Below are positions 1 to 12,190 of a stretch of 64,000 nt of DNA, in pieces; position 1 is the first letter of the stretch, and the number at the start of each line of letters is the position of its first letter. The notes under the pieces were generated by a model that had not been told where the DNA came from, did not search any database, and saw only the letters and a list, made by a program, of their open reading frames with translations. Both the position numbers and the translations under genes were made by a program. Origin of the DNA: Cricetulus griseus (taxonomy: Eukaryota; Chordata; Mammalia; Rodentia; Cricetidae); NCBI RefSeq assembly GCF_003668045.3, contig NC_048597.1:23791960-23855959 (forward strand), written 5' to 3'.

Positions 1-1616
1 ATTGCATGCAAAACACCAATGCACATAATATAAGAATTAAACTACCAGGCCTTTAGTTGTCTCTGATTTCCTAAGAACCTTTCCTTGTTTCCCTTACTTA
101 CTAACAGTTGTATAATGGTCCCAGTTAATCTCATTTTTACATGCTACCTGGATCCCATTATCCCACCTGGTTACTTGACTGCCAAGTAGAGACAGTGTAC
201 TAAAACCTCCAAATCCATGGAAGATTTTTATACTGTGACTCTTTTTGTTTTTTTTTTTTTTTTTGAAAATTCCATAGCATCTAATCTACTCAGCTATTCA
301 TCCTTGAAAAGATACATGATTCAAATCTTGACTCCTGTTTCCATGTTTACCCCTCTTTTATCCCAAATATGATTTAAATAGAGAAACTCCCTCAATTAAC
401 AATGTCCTCCGCTTCAGTATAAATTCCATTATTTAACAAGTTTTCTTGGGTGCTTCTTTCACGGTGTTTGCTTTTTACAAAGTTGTTGCCTAACCAAAGC
501 CTTCCTTGTCTAATACTAGATGGGTGCAGGAGTGAGCAAAGCATCCCGGTTTCGTTTCCTTTTACATTCACACTCTGTAGCACACTAGATGAATCTGGCT
601 CATTGTATGTGCCACTCAATTCTCCTCTTAAAAGGAAACAAATCAATCTGTTGATAGCATCATTTTTTAAAATGCCTTCTCTTGTTAGCCTGAGTCTTCC
701 ATAATGTGTCCCCACCTAACCTGATATTATCATCCCTTCTAATTTGTTACTAAGTAACTGGGGCCTTTGAATACATGCGTCTGTAAGTTCAGCACAAATC
801 ACAGAGTTTAACCAGATTCTTACAAATGCTGGCCTGTGGGCCAAATCTGTCCCAACACCTAATTTAACATATATTATGAACTGAAGATAAAGTGCAAAGT
901 ATAACAATATTTTAAGATGTTAAATTATATAAATTCAAATTCCACATCCATAAATAAGATTTACTGAAGTACAGACATGCTTGCTTAATTATTCTCTGTC
1001 TATGGCTGACTTTTTACCACAATGACAAACAAAACCATGAGGTCTATTTTTGTCTCTCTGCTCTAAGTTTTTTATCAAACTTTTATCAAAGCAGCTGTGA
1101 AAAGTCATAGGAAACTATACAGGAATGTACCTGATAGAATTCTCTTGGGAAGAACAGGCTATGGCTTACCAGTCCACTCAAACTTTGGAATTATAGAAAA
1201 GGTAACTTACTAGATTAGATCTCTGCTGGTGTAGCTTCCCAAAATGAACCACAAAACTCTTCATTGGTACAGCTTTTTGCCTGTTGTCCATGCTATGGGT
1301 GGAACACTTCAGTGATGATAGGTCATCTCAGGGACTTGTAGGTAGGGGAAGCTGCCTTTGAGTCACCCATATACACCATTGTAAACAACTTCAACAAAGT
1401 TGTTGAGCAGAAACCTCACAGCTGTCTTTTGGTGATCTGACTATAAGTAAATAGATATTTAGTTATATATCCCCAGAAAAAATAACACCATCTCCACAAA
1501 GCCTACAGTTTTAAAGCATCAGTATCTGGCCTTTTACAGAAATACTGACATTCTCTAGTTTAAAAGTATTAAAGTAATTAATGGTGGACATCAGCATAAA
1601 TAGGTAAGGGATAGAT
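1..1616. other. Unique AT-rich DNA, no gene recognised
   Basis: I see no recognisable gene, SINE or L1 here. A run of 17 T lies at 248-264. Open frames around 392-715 (both strands) show no family motif and no codon pattern suggesting a gene. Old diverged repeats could be missed without a library search. Confidence 0.5.
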
Positions 1617-1824
1617 ACATGCATACATACATACATACATACATACATACATACATACATACATAAATACATACATACATAAATACATATGGAGAAGGAT
1701 AGATGATAGATAGATATGCAGACAGATACATAGATAGAGAGATAGATAGATATACAGACAGATAGATAGATAAATAGATAGGGAGATATACGATAGATAG
1801 TAGATAGGGAGACAGATGATAGAT
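1617..1824. repeat. CATA then GATA microsatellite
   Basis: A nearly pure CATA tract (about 1617-1690, with single-base interruptions) passes into a less regular GATA/GACA tract (about 1699-1824). The two halves differ by one base in the unit, so the second may have grown from the first or from a shared AT-rich seed. Confidence 0.95.
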
Positions 1825-2510
1825 GTTTTCTTTTACTTATTCAGAATAATAGATACTATTCACATCTTACTTTATTATTTATTGAAATTAACATTGTTTT
1901 ATTAAACTTAGAAAAATACTTTTAAAAATCTGTTAATGCTTTGGATTTAGTGGAAAATAGTAACAAGATGAGAAGAAATAAAATGAGGATGTAAAACCCA
2001 GGAACAAAAGAGAACTTAGCAGAAAAAATGGTGATGAGGGCAGCAAGGAACCAACCATTTTTACAGATATAGATGAAGGAAAACATAATGAGACACTTTA
2101 TAGAGGTGTGGGAGTGACCATTCCCACACCTAGTCATTTTTTGCCTGCTGTCTTTTGTCTCATTGAAAAGAAACAAAAACACTAATTATTGGCTCTTTCC
2201 TGCATGATTTTATTATATTATCATTTAATCTTCACAACACCTCTAATTAAAGCAATTAAATTCTCCTTAGTTACAGTTGATAAAAGACCAAAAGAAACGT
2301 GTAAGGGACAGACCTGCCATTGCAGCATGCATGATGCCAGAGCTCATAGTGGGAAGACCACACTGCCTTTCATTGCTTTTCAGCTGTGTGCACTGAATTC
2401 AAGAGAATCTCTTCGGTGGCTGTAGGAAATCTTGTGGTTTAGAAATTGCTATGTAATACTGTCAAATCAAAATGATGCTCAAATCTTATGGGCCTCAAAA
2501 CCTTCTTAGA
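1825..2510. other. Unique DNA with a short perfect hairpin
   Basis: No gene or repeat family is recognised. A 10-bp inverted repeat (AGGTGTGGGA at 2104-2113, complement at 2122-2131, 8-base loop) is the only structure I note. Confidence 0.4.
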
Positions 2511-2521
2511 AAATGTAGGTG

Positions 2522-3028
2522 TTGCAGCTATACACTGAACTGAACTCTGGAACCCAGTTACAGAGAGGGAGGAATGAAGATCAAAGGGGTCAGAACAGGC
2601 TGGTGACTCCCACAGAACCAGCTGGCCTGAACAAGGGGGAGCACATGGACCCCAGAGTGCTGTCTGGGAGGCCATCAAGGGACTGATCCAGACCCCTGAA
2701 AGTGGATGTCAACAAGGAGGCCTCAGGACTTTATGGAGCCTCTGGTAGTGGATCAGTACTTTTTGCTGGTGTAAGAAGGGACCTTGAGAGCCCTTCCCAT
2801 GTGAAGGGATGCTCTCTCAGCCTGGACACATGAGGGAGGGCCTAGGCCCCCAGGATGATGTTGTGGAATTTAAGGAGCCCCTGTGGAGGGCCCTACCCTC
2901 CATGGGGAGCAGAGGGCAGAGAGGGCTTGGGGAGCTGGGGGGGAGGGGAGGGAGAGGGAGAAGGGATTGACATGTGAAGCAAGCTTGCTACTAATTTGAA
3001 CTAATAAAAAAATAAAGTAAAATAAAAT
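2522..3028 (+). mobile_element. 5'-truncated LINE-1, 3' UTR only, sense
   Basis: The sequence matches the rodent L1 3' end as I know it: the segment with CCCACAGAACCAGCTGGCC, the GGCCTAGGCCC block, the G-rich GGGGAGGGGAGGGAGAGGG stretch, then GATTGACATGTGAAGCAAGC and an A-rich tail with AATAAA-like units. It is flanked by an 11-bp direct repeat, AAATGTAGGTG, at 2511-2521 and 3029-3039, which fits a target-site duplication. Only the 3' UTR is present, so it encodes nothing. Confidence 0.9.
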
Positions 3029-3094
3029 AAATGTAGGTGCTGATTTATAGAAAGCATTCTTAAAGCCAAATGCAATGTGGAGTCAGAACTAGAT

Positions 3095-3345
3095 TGGTAA
3101 CATATAGTTTATTAAGAAAGTACTCATGCAACAGAGCCAGTGACCTGGTTTACACTGGATGCCTGCTAGTCTACTCAGCCAGGTAGGAGAGGGAAAAAGA
3201 GAGCCACATGCATGCGTCTCTGATATATAAACACTTGCTATGTCACTTTGACCATGTCCAAGTGGGCGTGGTCAGCGGTGCCTATGCCATCCCCAAGCAG
3301 AGGTGGTCAGCATTTCCCCCTACACATTCTCTTGTCACAAAGACT
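3095..3345 (-). mobile_element. Possible solo LTR, antisense
   Basis: Read on the minus strand this stretch has a promoter-like order: a GC/CACCC-type box (ACCACGCCCAC), then a TATA-like TTTATATATCAG, then a pyrimidine-rich stretch, then AATAAA about 120 bases after the TATA-like box. That is the U3-R arrangement of a retroviral LTR. I could not fix the ends or a target duplication and do not recognise the family. It could also be a chance arrangement. Confidence 0.35.
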
Positions 3346-3734
3346 AGCAGAGACTCCACTGGCATGAGGAAACATACTACACCAGTAGTTTTCAAGGCTG
3401 CATACTGTGATTAAACTTTACTCTAATAGTGACCTTTGCCAACCTCTTATTAGATCAGTCCTTCTTTCTTTACTATAGCACTATAGTGAAGGTACAAGTA
3501 GCATCCTTGTTTCTATCATAAGTAACTGTTGTATAGACATGATTTCAGTAATGCCCCCACGTTACAGAATGAGGCAAGCAAGGGATCCAGGACATGAACA
3601 AAATGTTCCAGTTGTGGAACAGTCTGTTAACTTCTTTGCTAGACTAACAAAATCTTTTGAGCATCTCAGTGTATGAGATGCATTAGTACATGAGTGTATG
3701 ACTAACCCCTTCCCAAAACAAAATGAGTTACGTT

Positions 3735-4115
3735 TCCTTGTGTCTTAGTTAGGCTTTCTATTGTGGCAAAGAGACACCATGACCATGGCAACTCTTACAA
3801 AGGAAAATCATTTAATTTGGGTGGCTTACATTTTCAAAGTTTCAGTCCATTATCATTTTGGTGCCACATGGTGGCTTGCAGAGATACCTGGTGTGGGAGC
3901 AAGAGCTGAGAGTGCTTACATTTGCTCAGGCAATAGAAAGGGTCTCAGATACTGGGCGTGGCTTGAGCATATGCAACCTCTAAATCCACTTCCACAGTGA
4001 CACACATTCACCAGCAAGGCCATACCGACTCCAACAATGCCACACCTCCCAATTGTGCCACTCCCTGGAGCACATTTTCTTCCATTGTGGGCCATTTTCT
4101 TTCAATCCACCACAC
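3735..4115 (-). repeat. Rodent interspersed repeat (family name uncertain)
   Basis: It starts with TTAGTTAGGCTTTCTATTG and continues through GAGACACCATGACCATGGC to a block of short CCACACCTCC-type units near 4040. I recognise this as a very common rodent repeat, but I cannot name its family safely. Its start is the reverse complement of the end of the repeat at 19690-20665, so the two are probably related copies in opposite orientation. Confidence 0.6.
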
Positions 4116-5481
4116 CCTGACAACAGTGTGAATATATGATAAGCGATTAAATTATAAATTCACTTCTGAAGACTGAGTGGTCCACCATTCCATTTAACAA
4201 ACACACGGGTGCATGCATGGATGTGTGTGAATACACACTCACAGTCGAGGTGGTAAGACGTATTTTTGTAGTCACCAAGATCCCGTGGAGGCTTATCAAC
4301 CTCCCATTAAAGCGGAAACGTCCTTACGATCAGCTTTCTGCTCTAAAACAGCAGAGAGCTTTAGGTTCAGGGAGTATCCCTTTCTGGGCACCGCTTCCAT
4401 TTACTCCCCCACAGATCTTGGTACTGTTAACATAAAGGTTTGCTATAGTTAGTGGGCTGTGAATGGTGCCTAATGAACAAACAGCCTGGAGTAACCGCGG
4501 TTCACATCGTCCCCAAGCACTGATGAACACGGAGATTGAGCTATCTCTTCAACCTTATTACTGTCTTTAAGTCGATTGCAAGATATGAGGTCTGTGAAAT
4601 GAAGAGAAGGAACTTCACTGCTGCTGGCACCACATTTGTCAGTGGCCTGCTGTGGATATATTATCCACAGATGTACTGCCTTTCGCAGGAGGACCACACT
4701 TCAAAAGACAAATGCTGAAATTACATTGTAATATTTAGACACTCTTTTCCTGGAGGTCAGTGTAAGGACAGCAAGTAATTACACCATAACACGGGGCTCT
4801 TAATTACGGAGGTGCATATTATCTCTACTCAATGGGGTCATTTTTATATTATAGCAATTCCTCATCTTGAAGAAACACTTTCCCTGGCATTAGAATTCAG
4901 AAACCTGAAAGCATATGTAAATGCATTCATTTAACAAGGTGATGCCCTCCCTTAAATGTTGCTCCTAACTCTAAAATACAAGTTCAACATGATGCTACTT
5001 TTAAAGAAGAGAAGCAGGTTGATTTTACTATGGTATGGCAGAGAAATGTGAATAACAACAACAACAGTAATAATAACAATAAGCCCTTTCGGTACTTTCC
5101 ACTGCTGTTAACATCGTGCACCTTTACTCGGGTCATTTGGAATACCTGCTGACAAATGAATGCATTCACGATAGCAGCAATCTAACAGTGGGTCTATCTT
5201 GCTGCCACGCCCATCATCCTCTGACTTAGTGAGCACTTGAAATCCCTAACCTTCAATATAGCTGATTAGGAAGCTTTCAGTACACACAGGCTCTATTGTG
5301 ATCCTGTAACCTACATCTCAATGCTGATTATCCACTGTTTGGCAGTGGTGACTTGACAAGTGTGAAACACTCATGAAAACACAGGTGTATTCTTGATAGC
5401 ACGGATCGTGGCAGGGATGGATATTCCAGTTGAAAGTATTAAAATGACAGGTCTGGGTGGTTCCCATAAGCACAGAAGAAT
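4116..5481. other. Unique DNA, no gene recognised
   Basis: No family is recognised. A 9-bp perfect inverted repeat with a 3-base loop (CTGTGGATA at 4650-4658 and its complement at 4662-4670) and a short AAC/AAT-rich run near 5050-5080 are present. Small open frames on both strands around 4217-4718 overlap each other and show no motif. Confidence 0.45.
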
Positions 5482-5556
5482 CTCCCTCCCTCCTTCCCTC
5501 CCTCCCTCCCTCCTTCCCTCCCCCTCCTCCCATCCTCTCTCTCTCTCTGTCTCTCT

Positions 5557-5622
<66 letters not shown>

Positions 5623-5630
5623 CTCTCTTG

Positions 5631-5683
<53 letters not shown>

Positions 5684-5692
5684 TGCGCGCGT
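5482..5692. repeat. Compound CCCT / CT / TG microsatellite
   Basis: Three arrays abut: TCCC/TTCC units (about 5482-5530), CT repeats with a few interruptions (about 5536-5630), and TG repeats (about 5634-5682) running into GCGCGC. The reading frames through it (Arg-Glu, Ser-Leu, Thr-His, Val-Cys runs) are artefacts of the repeat, not genes. Confidence 0.97.
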
Positions 5693-6890
5693 GCTAAGCG
5701 TATGTGCTATTAAATGGGGCCTAGGACTGAGTTTTAAGTTGATGCCTTTTTCTTTACTCATCAGGAGAGTTTTCTCCCCATAGCCCCACAATTCCTTAAC
5801 ACGAGCATCTGTATTACTCACCAGAAATGCAAATAACCCTGTCAGTCTTGATCGTCAAAAAATTGTTAATCATTAAAAGCATCATGGTACATTTACCAGT
5901 CTCTAATGTATTGTTTTTCTGTCTCTCATACAGTGTGGAGAAATTCGTAAACCAGCTTGCCTAAAAGATCCCTGACAATGTAGCAATCAAAATGGCTGTC
6001 TACAGAAAACTAGAAACAACCTTGCCTGCACTTAAAAGTAAATGCTCACAATTGAAAGGGCCATATGTACATTCAATAGTAAATGGAGTATCCTCCCTTT
6101 ACCTCAGCCTCCCTTTTATTTAATAAACAACAATAATCTGGACTTGACAGAAAATCTGTCTCCAAGTACTTTCCAAAAAATACTCCCAAGGACCTCTAGA
6201 TGGCAAACTTTAGCAAATTTTATGGCTGGCCTGAATTCTCAGTTTCTTAGTGAGGCTGTGTAATCCACCTAGTGAAAAGATTTCCAGTTTAATAAGCTAC
6301 GCAATTGTATCTGTGCTTTTATGGAACAATGCATGGAAAAAAACTGAATTGTATTTTTCTAAAATTTAATCTTTTTCTTTGTGTTTGCCTAATTGTGACA
6401 AGATGGTGCTCCAGTGTCCTCTGTCAGTGCCTCTTTGGTGTGCTAGATGGCCTGGAAAACTTACATGAAAGGTGACTGCAGCTGACTTCCTAAAATCAGC
6501 AATTCCTTTTAATTATGAAGATTAGTTCCCGCTTTTGTTAGAGGATTTTAGCAATCTCCAAGGATAATCACAAAAACTCCTTTGAGACATTTAAAGGAGT
6601 AGGGGTGTATGTATGTGAGAAGAATCCTCTCAATGCCTTTCACAGATCAATATCCAGAACGCACAACCTCCAAAGAACACTGGGTTATACAAACTAGTTT
6701 TCTTCAGCTCAGATGCAGCTCAAATTATCCGAGTCCTGTGTCCTATATGAGATCTTCAGGAATACAAGGCCCCTAACCCGAGGGGCAACAAAGGACTCAT
6801 CCATAGCCTATATTGTTTTGAGAGTCACTTGTTCTACCCAGAACAACCATTAAAAAGGATATTTCTTGTGCTTGGTGTTAGTATTTTCCT

Positions 6891-6952
6891 AGTGTATGGT
6901 ACTTGTAGGGAGCATTGATTTTATTAGTATATAGTACTTGTAGGGAGCATTG
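6891..6952. repeat. 34-bp tandem duplication
   Basis: AGTGTATGGTACTTGTAGGG at 6891 recurs as AGTATATAGTACTTGTAGGG at 6925, followed in both copies by AGCATTGA. The period is 34 bases and the shared part differs at two positions. Confidence 0.9.
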
Positions 6953-6981
6953 ACAGCCCTAGTAGCCTAACTTCCTTTAAG

Positions 6982-7003
6982 GTGTGTGTGTGTGTGTGTG
7001 TGT
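6982..7003. repeat. Short GT microsatellite
   Basis: About 11 GT units with one break near the end. Confidence 0.9.
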
Positions 7004-8177
7004 TGTGTAAAATTTCAGGTAAATATAAAATAATATAATTCCCTAAGGCTTTACCAAGCAACTTTTTGTTATTTGTCTCTTCTCCCTTCTTCTCTGTCTA
7101 TATTGATCTTCTTCTCCCCAGTTGGAGACCATTACCTTTTTGTCCATTTTCCACGTGATATCATCTCTTTTCTGCTACCCTCCTCTGAAATCCAACCCAT
7201 GGCCCCACCTCCATCACCTGTGGCTCCCTTTATTCTTTCCTCATTTCTTTGCTTGGTCCATGACCCCATCTCTACCATCTGTGGTCAGACCATGCTCTCC
7301 ACTCATTTCTGCTGTGGCCTGCAGGTGTGTTTAGAAGATTCTTACATGTCCAGTTCCATAGCCATAACAAACCCTTAAGTTGAAATGAATTTTAATTTGT
7401 TCTTAGTATTATATAGGCAAATATTATTTAATTTGACAAGTCCATTTTTTTCAACAATAATGTCAAAATAAGAAAAACAGACATCGATAAGAGAAAGATA
7501 TTAAATTTTCAAGGAATCTTGAACAATAACCTAAAGCAAGCACTGGACTTGAGAACATCTATTACTTGGTGTACTAAATAGAGTAGAATCCTATTTTCTT
7601 CCAAATATGCTATAGTTATGAGAATAATATTTATGGGATGGATTGTGATCACAAATCTGACACATTGCAGAAGCCCCCAACAAATGTTGCAACAAAATTC
7701 TCTTCAAATTCCAGATTAAGATCACTGTGATGTTTATTCTTAGTGGCCAGCTGGAGTGAGCCTGTTACCAAGTCAGAAATGTACCTCAGAGAGGATCTAA
7801 TAAGGTGTTTACAACAAAGACTGACTGAGAAAGGAAGACTGTCCCCAGACTTAGTGGCAGCTTCAGTTGAAGACCCCAATGTACAGGTCGTCAGAAATGC
7901 TTCTGCTCTTTAGGAAATGCTTCTTATCTTTTGCTGTTTGCCTCCTCCGGGTGAGTTGTTATCCCCATCACTGAAGCTTCAGTTTTTATGCCTTTAGAAC
8001 TGGGAAAGTGTATGCCTGAAGAGGGGAAGAATGGAAAATCTGGATGGGAGAAGGAAGGAGTTTGTAAACATCTCAGTGGTGAGTAAGGTTCCCAGAGAAC
8101 TATATCCCTGTTCCCCATCTTCATCTTGGTTTGATTTCAGGGTTGAGTATTGAACCCTCCCTCTCCCACTGAGCTTC

Positions 8178-8227
8178 AGTTGTTTTTGTTGTTGTTTTGT
8201 TTTGTTTAGTTTTGTTTTTGTTTTTAT
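8178..8227. repeat. GTTTT-rich low-complexity tract
   Basis: Runs of GTT, GTTTT and GTTTTT. It lies just upstream of an antisense L1 but is separated from it by about 40 bases of ordinary sequence, so it is not simply the L1 poly(A) tail. Confidence 0.75.
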
Positions 8228-8268
8228 TATAAGCTGAGCATTTGTTCCTTTCCATTTGTAAGACATTC

Positions 8269-8672
8269 CTTTTTTATTTTTTAATTACTATTCATATTTA
8301 CATATCTATCCCCCCATTCCCTTGCCCTCCCATCCTCCGATGTTCCCCACCAACCCCCCCCAACCCACCCCCCAACCCCTCCCCAGGGATAGTGAGGCCC
8401 TCCACAGTGGAGCTTCAAAGTCCATCATATCATTTGGGGCAGGGCCTAGGCCCTCCTTGCTATATCTGGGCTGCAATAGTATCCTTTCATAGGGAATGGG
8501 CTCCCAAAGCCCATTTGTGCTCTAGGGATAAAGACTGGCTCCACTGTTTGAGGTGCCATAGACTGTCTTGACCTCCAAGCTGTCACCCACATTCAGAGGG
8601 CTTGGTTTATGACTAGGGTCTCCATGCTATCAGTAGGTCAGGTCCACTGTTTTTGTGGGTTTCTCCAGCCCT
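8269..8672 (-). mobile_element. 5'-truncated LINE-1, 3' UTR only, antisense
   Basis: Read on the plus strand this is the reverse complement of an L1 3' end: a T-rich start, CATATCTATCCCCCCATTCC, a C-rich stretch, GGGCCTAGGCCCTCC, and an end at GGTTTCTCCAG. The direct repeat GACATTC (8262-8268 and 8673-8679) flanks it as a short target duplication. The 3'-most ~90 bases match the L1 at 41785 and differ from the copies at 2522, 12508, 19761 and 39201. Confidence 0.9.
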
Positions 8673-8679
8673 GACATTC

Positions 8680-11600
8680 TTAAAGCAATTCATTGAGTTG
8701 CCAGCTTACTTTAGCTTATTTCAAGTGTTTTCAAAAGCAAATCAAGAGACTCTTAACTAATAATCCTTGGTCTTGTCATTATATCTTGGATATAGCCATT
8801 TTAGAATTAGAATAAGTTATAACTTTTAATTATTTAATTATTTAAAATATCAAGGATATACATTATCTTCCAAATCTGTCAAAAGCAAGGTATATATTAT
8901 ACATGTATGATACATATTTTTGTATTCTTACACACACACACACATATAGCTTCTTACAAAATCCAAGTACATTAATTTCTACTTGGAATAATAGCATGGT
9001 GAATTTAACTCAAGTAATAAAGAACTGTGAGCATTAAGTAAAGAGAACTCAACATGATAAGATTTCCTTTTATTTGTAATTATAAGCATAAGCAATTTAT
9101 TTGGGGAAGTATATGTGTATATGTATCCTCCAAAACACACTAATGTGGAGATTATTTTCGTAGCTCTTAAGAGACATTTTGATGAAATTGTGCATATTCA
9201 ATTGAAATGAAGTAGAAAGGTGAAGCCCTGCCTGGGGCTCAGCTCTCCTCACTCGGCTGGCTGACCTTTCAGAAAATGCAGAGCTCACGATCACTTTCTT
9301 TCTAAGCAATAAGCTTTCCTTTGTCAACACAGAAACTTGAAAAGTTTATCTATAAAGGCTTTGAAAATGACCACAAAATTTTCCTTAATTTTGTTTGATC
9401 AAAAATACAGATGGTTTCCACTAGGGGCTCCTAAAAGCCTGCAGCATGGGGAACCTGCTTGAGAATTCAGTTCAGTAGAGTCCCTGGCTGGGGAAGAGTA
9501 AGGAATCTTGGGGGATGGGATCATCCACTTAACAGGTGGGTCCATTCACAGCTGAAATCCTGCCTGACCTTACACTTTACATGAGCTACTATTCCCTGTT
9601 TTCTCCCCAACAAGATTGAATATGGTTTTATTAAAATCCGAAGAAGTCTTGAAAAATGTCAGGCCAATCCCTCTGACTTGTGTTTTTTAGTTGGTCTCTT
9701 ACTCTTCATGCTATTAAAGAACAGAATTACTATTAGAGGGAGCTATGTGCACTTTTCAATTACTCTAGTTGTATAAGGAAACCCTATCATGGTGTCCCAT
9801 GGGAGGAATTTTTTATATATAAACTCAAACTCAGAATACATTTCCACCAGATCATGTATCCACATGTTTGTGTTCAGAAGTATGCTGTTGACAAAGAGGG
9901 ATTAGCAGAGCTTTCAGAATTTTCAGAACCTTAAAGAAAGTGGGTCAAAATTTCAGATGTGAAATATCCAAGAGATTTATTTTTAAAACATAAGATTACA
10001 GCCTAATGTTATTTCATTGGAAAATTTAGACAGTTTTCCCCATTACAGCAGAGATGTCCAGAATAATTAATGTGACTTCACTGAAGTATACATTATAGCA
10101 CTAAGAGGACTAACTTTTCTATTTTTCTGTTTTCCATTGCTCTTTCATAGGCCTTTTTCTGGGTAACAAGATATTCATAAAATAAATATTTGCATAAAAG
10201 TGCCACTAAATAATTATAGGATAACACTTAACTAAAAGCTGGAATAACACAGTATGAAAAGTAAAAACTATAGAAGGAAAATAAAAACGACATCACAAAT
10301 CTTATCTGAAGTTTTTGGCTTATTAATTGCAAGAAATGAGGTTGGAAAATTATCTGATTAACTTTAATTCCAGCATCCTCATCCATAAGACTATAAGGAT
10401 ACACTATATCAAGTGTGTGACTGTTGTCTGATTGTCTTTCCTGGAAGCAATCTGCCATGAACATGGGAAGCAGAATCTAGCCACACTTGAGGCAGCTACA
10501 GAGACAGGATGCTGATCTGTCTACCAAGCCCTTCTCTAGCATCTGCAAACCGGGAAAAAGGCAGATGCTCTCAAACTGCCAAAGCTGATATATGACAGAA
10601 AAGATGTTTCTGTTGACTACAATCAGGGATGCACAATGGAAGTCTACAGCAAGGAAGAAACTCATATATACAATTCAACATAAGCATATTATTCTGACAT
10701 CTAAGTCATTGTGTGTTCATCTGTGCTCTGCACTACATGACACTTGGACCCTTGCTCTCCCACTAGAATAACTATCTATGACATTCCCCCTTTTACCTCC
10801 CTTTTGAATCTAGTATTGGTTACTCACTAGCAAGAATATTCCTAATAAGATTCTCTAGTCTCCTATAATTGTCAGCATTAACATATTGAATGTAGTAGAG
10901 CTTGTGAAACTTTAAATCACTATCCAATCATAAGACACTATCCAGTTATTCCAAATAGAAGACAGTTTACAGTTTAGCCATGATTATTATCTGCAACTAA
11001 CTTCAGATAATTGTGGAGCACAAAGTAAAACAAAGAATTCTTATATTCTAAGTAGTCTTACATGTCAGTGCCAGGTCAAACATTGCATGACACTCCTAAG
11101 AAGGAGATTTCAGTTTAGTGTGAAACAGGACATTAAACATTGAACAAGACCTAGTTTGTGATGATATTGCTTTCATCTCTATTTTTCCTTTTTTGCCTAT
11201 CACTCTCCATTTTTTAAAAATGAAAATCCCTTTATGGTAATGAACTCACAAATGAATATATCACACAGCTAGATTAAGGTACCACTCAAGCACACAATTG
11301 TCCAGTCCCTAACTCTATACATCGCAGTACAGGTAGCCTGGCCTTTCTGAAGTGATAGAATGGCATTTTGGGTTTTACATTTCCCCTATCTATTTCATTT
11401 TTAAGTACTGATTCATGACAAAAAAGGAGAAAAGTCCAATATACAGTTGAAGCTAGAAAAGCAATTACCTTTGTATATGTAGTCCTATCAGATAACATAC
11501 ACAGATGTGTATGTGAATAGATGTAAATATGAGTAGAGTATAACATTTAGAAAGTACACCAAGAAAGGTTAATTGTAGATGATTACAAAGGACAGAATGC

Positions 11601-12114
11601 AGGAAAAATGACCCATGAGTCATGAAAGAGTATATAAAGCTAATTGTTTTCCTATTCTTTCATTTTTAAAAAAGCTATCTTTTAAAATTCTCTATGACGT
11701 GAAAGGGCACTTGAGGTATAACTTTCCCAATATGTGTGAATTTCCATCCACAGAATTGGCCTAAGGGAGAAACACAGAACCCAAGCTGCATCAGTAGTTA
11801 TGAAAATCATGAAGGTGTTCTGGACCAATTAAATGTCCACAGGACCTTTGCTGAGGAGCCTGGTATGAAGTTTCTGTTTTACCTGTTGAAGCCATTTGAC
11901 CTTACAGTCTGCTGGCAGCTTTTGTGTGACCATGCAAGAAACTGTGCCTGTGATGATCCAGTTAAATCCCTAGATTAAACCAGAATTAAATGTACCATAG
12001 ATACAAACTTGGCTGACATAACATCTGTGCATCCTAAAGATCTGCTTAGGTGACAGCACCCAGGAGATCCATCAAAACAAGGCTTGAGCCAGGAAATTTT
12101 CAAGCAAATACTTT
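8680..12114. other. Unique AT-rich DNA, no gene recognised
   Basis: About 3.4 kb without a SINE, L1 or LTR that I can name. A short CA run lies near 8930-8944. Frames such as 9097-9330, 10228-10665 and 11736-11978 have no recognisable motif. Confidence 0.45.
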
Positions 12115-12130
12115 AAAAAGTTTAGCAACA

Positions 12131-12190
12131 CTGGGTGGCAGAGGCAGGTGGATCTCTGTGATCTACAAGAGCAAAGCCACAGAGAAAAAA
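12131..12190 (+). mobile_element. Internally deleted B1 SINE with perfect TSD
   Basis: Only about 60 bases of B1 remain: GGCAGAGGCAGGTGGATCTC, then a jump to ATCTACAAGAGC and AAAGCCACAGAG plus an A run. A 16-base direct repeat, AAAAAGTTTAGCAACA, flanks it exactly at 12115-12130 and 12191-12206. The B1 head with the usual A box and most of the middle are missing. Confidence 0.88.

Larger units (their letters stand above)
5693..8177. other. Unique DNA with small tandem duplications
   Basis: No gene is recognised. Inside it are a two-copy 34-bp tandem duplication (6891-6952), a GT run (6982-7003), a pyrimidine-rich stretch (7075-7280), and a weak protein-like reading frame at 7641-7913 discussed under findings. 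Confidence 0.45.

Noticed and set aside
1617..1824. CRISPR-like array
   Set aside because: Uniform tetranucleotide microsatellite without spacers, in a rodent genome.
4650..4670. DnaA-box-like TTATCCACA as a bacterial origin
   Set aside because: The window is mammalian; the match is incidental to a palindrome.
5318..5821. Long minus-strand frame with Thr-His and Arg-Glu runs, and plus-strand Ser-Leu/Val-Cys frames
   Set aside because: They are translations of the CCCT/CT/TG microsatellite; the non-repeat ends have no motif.
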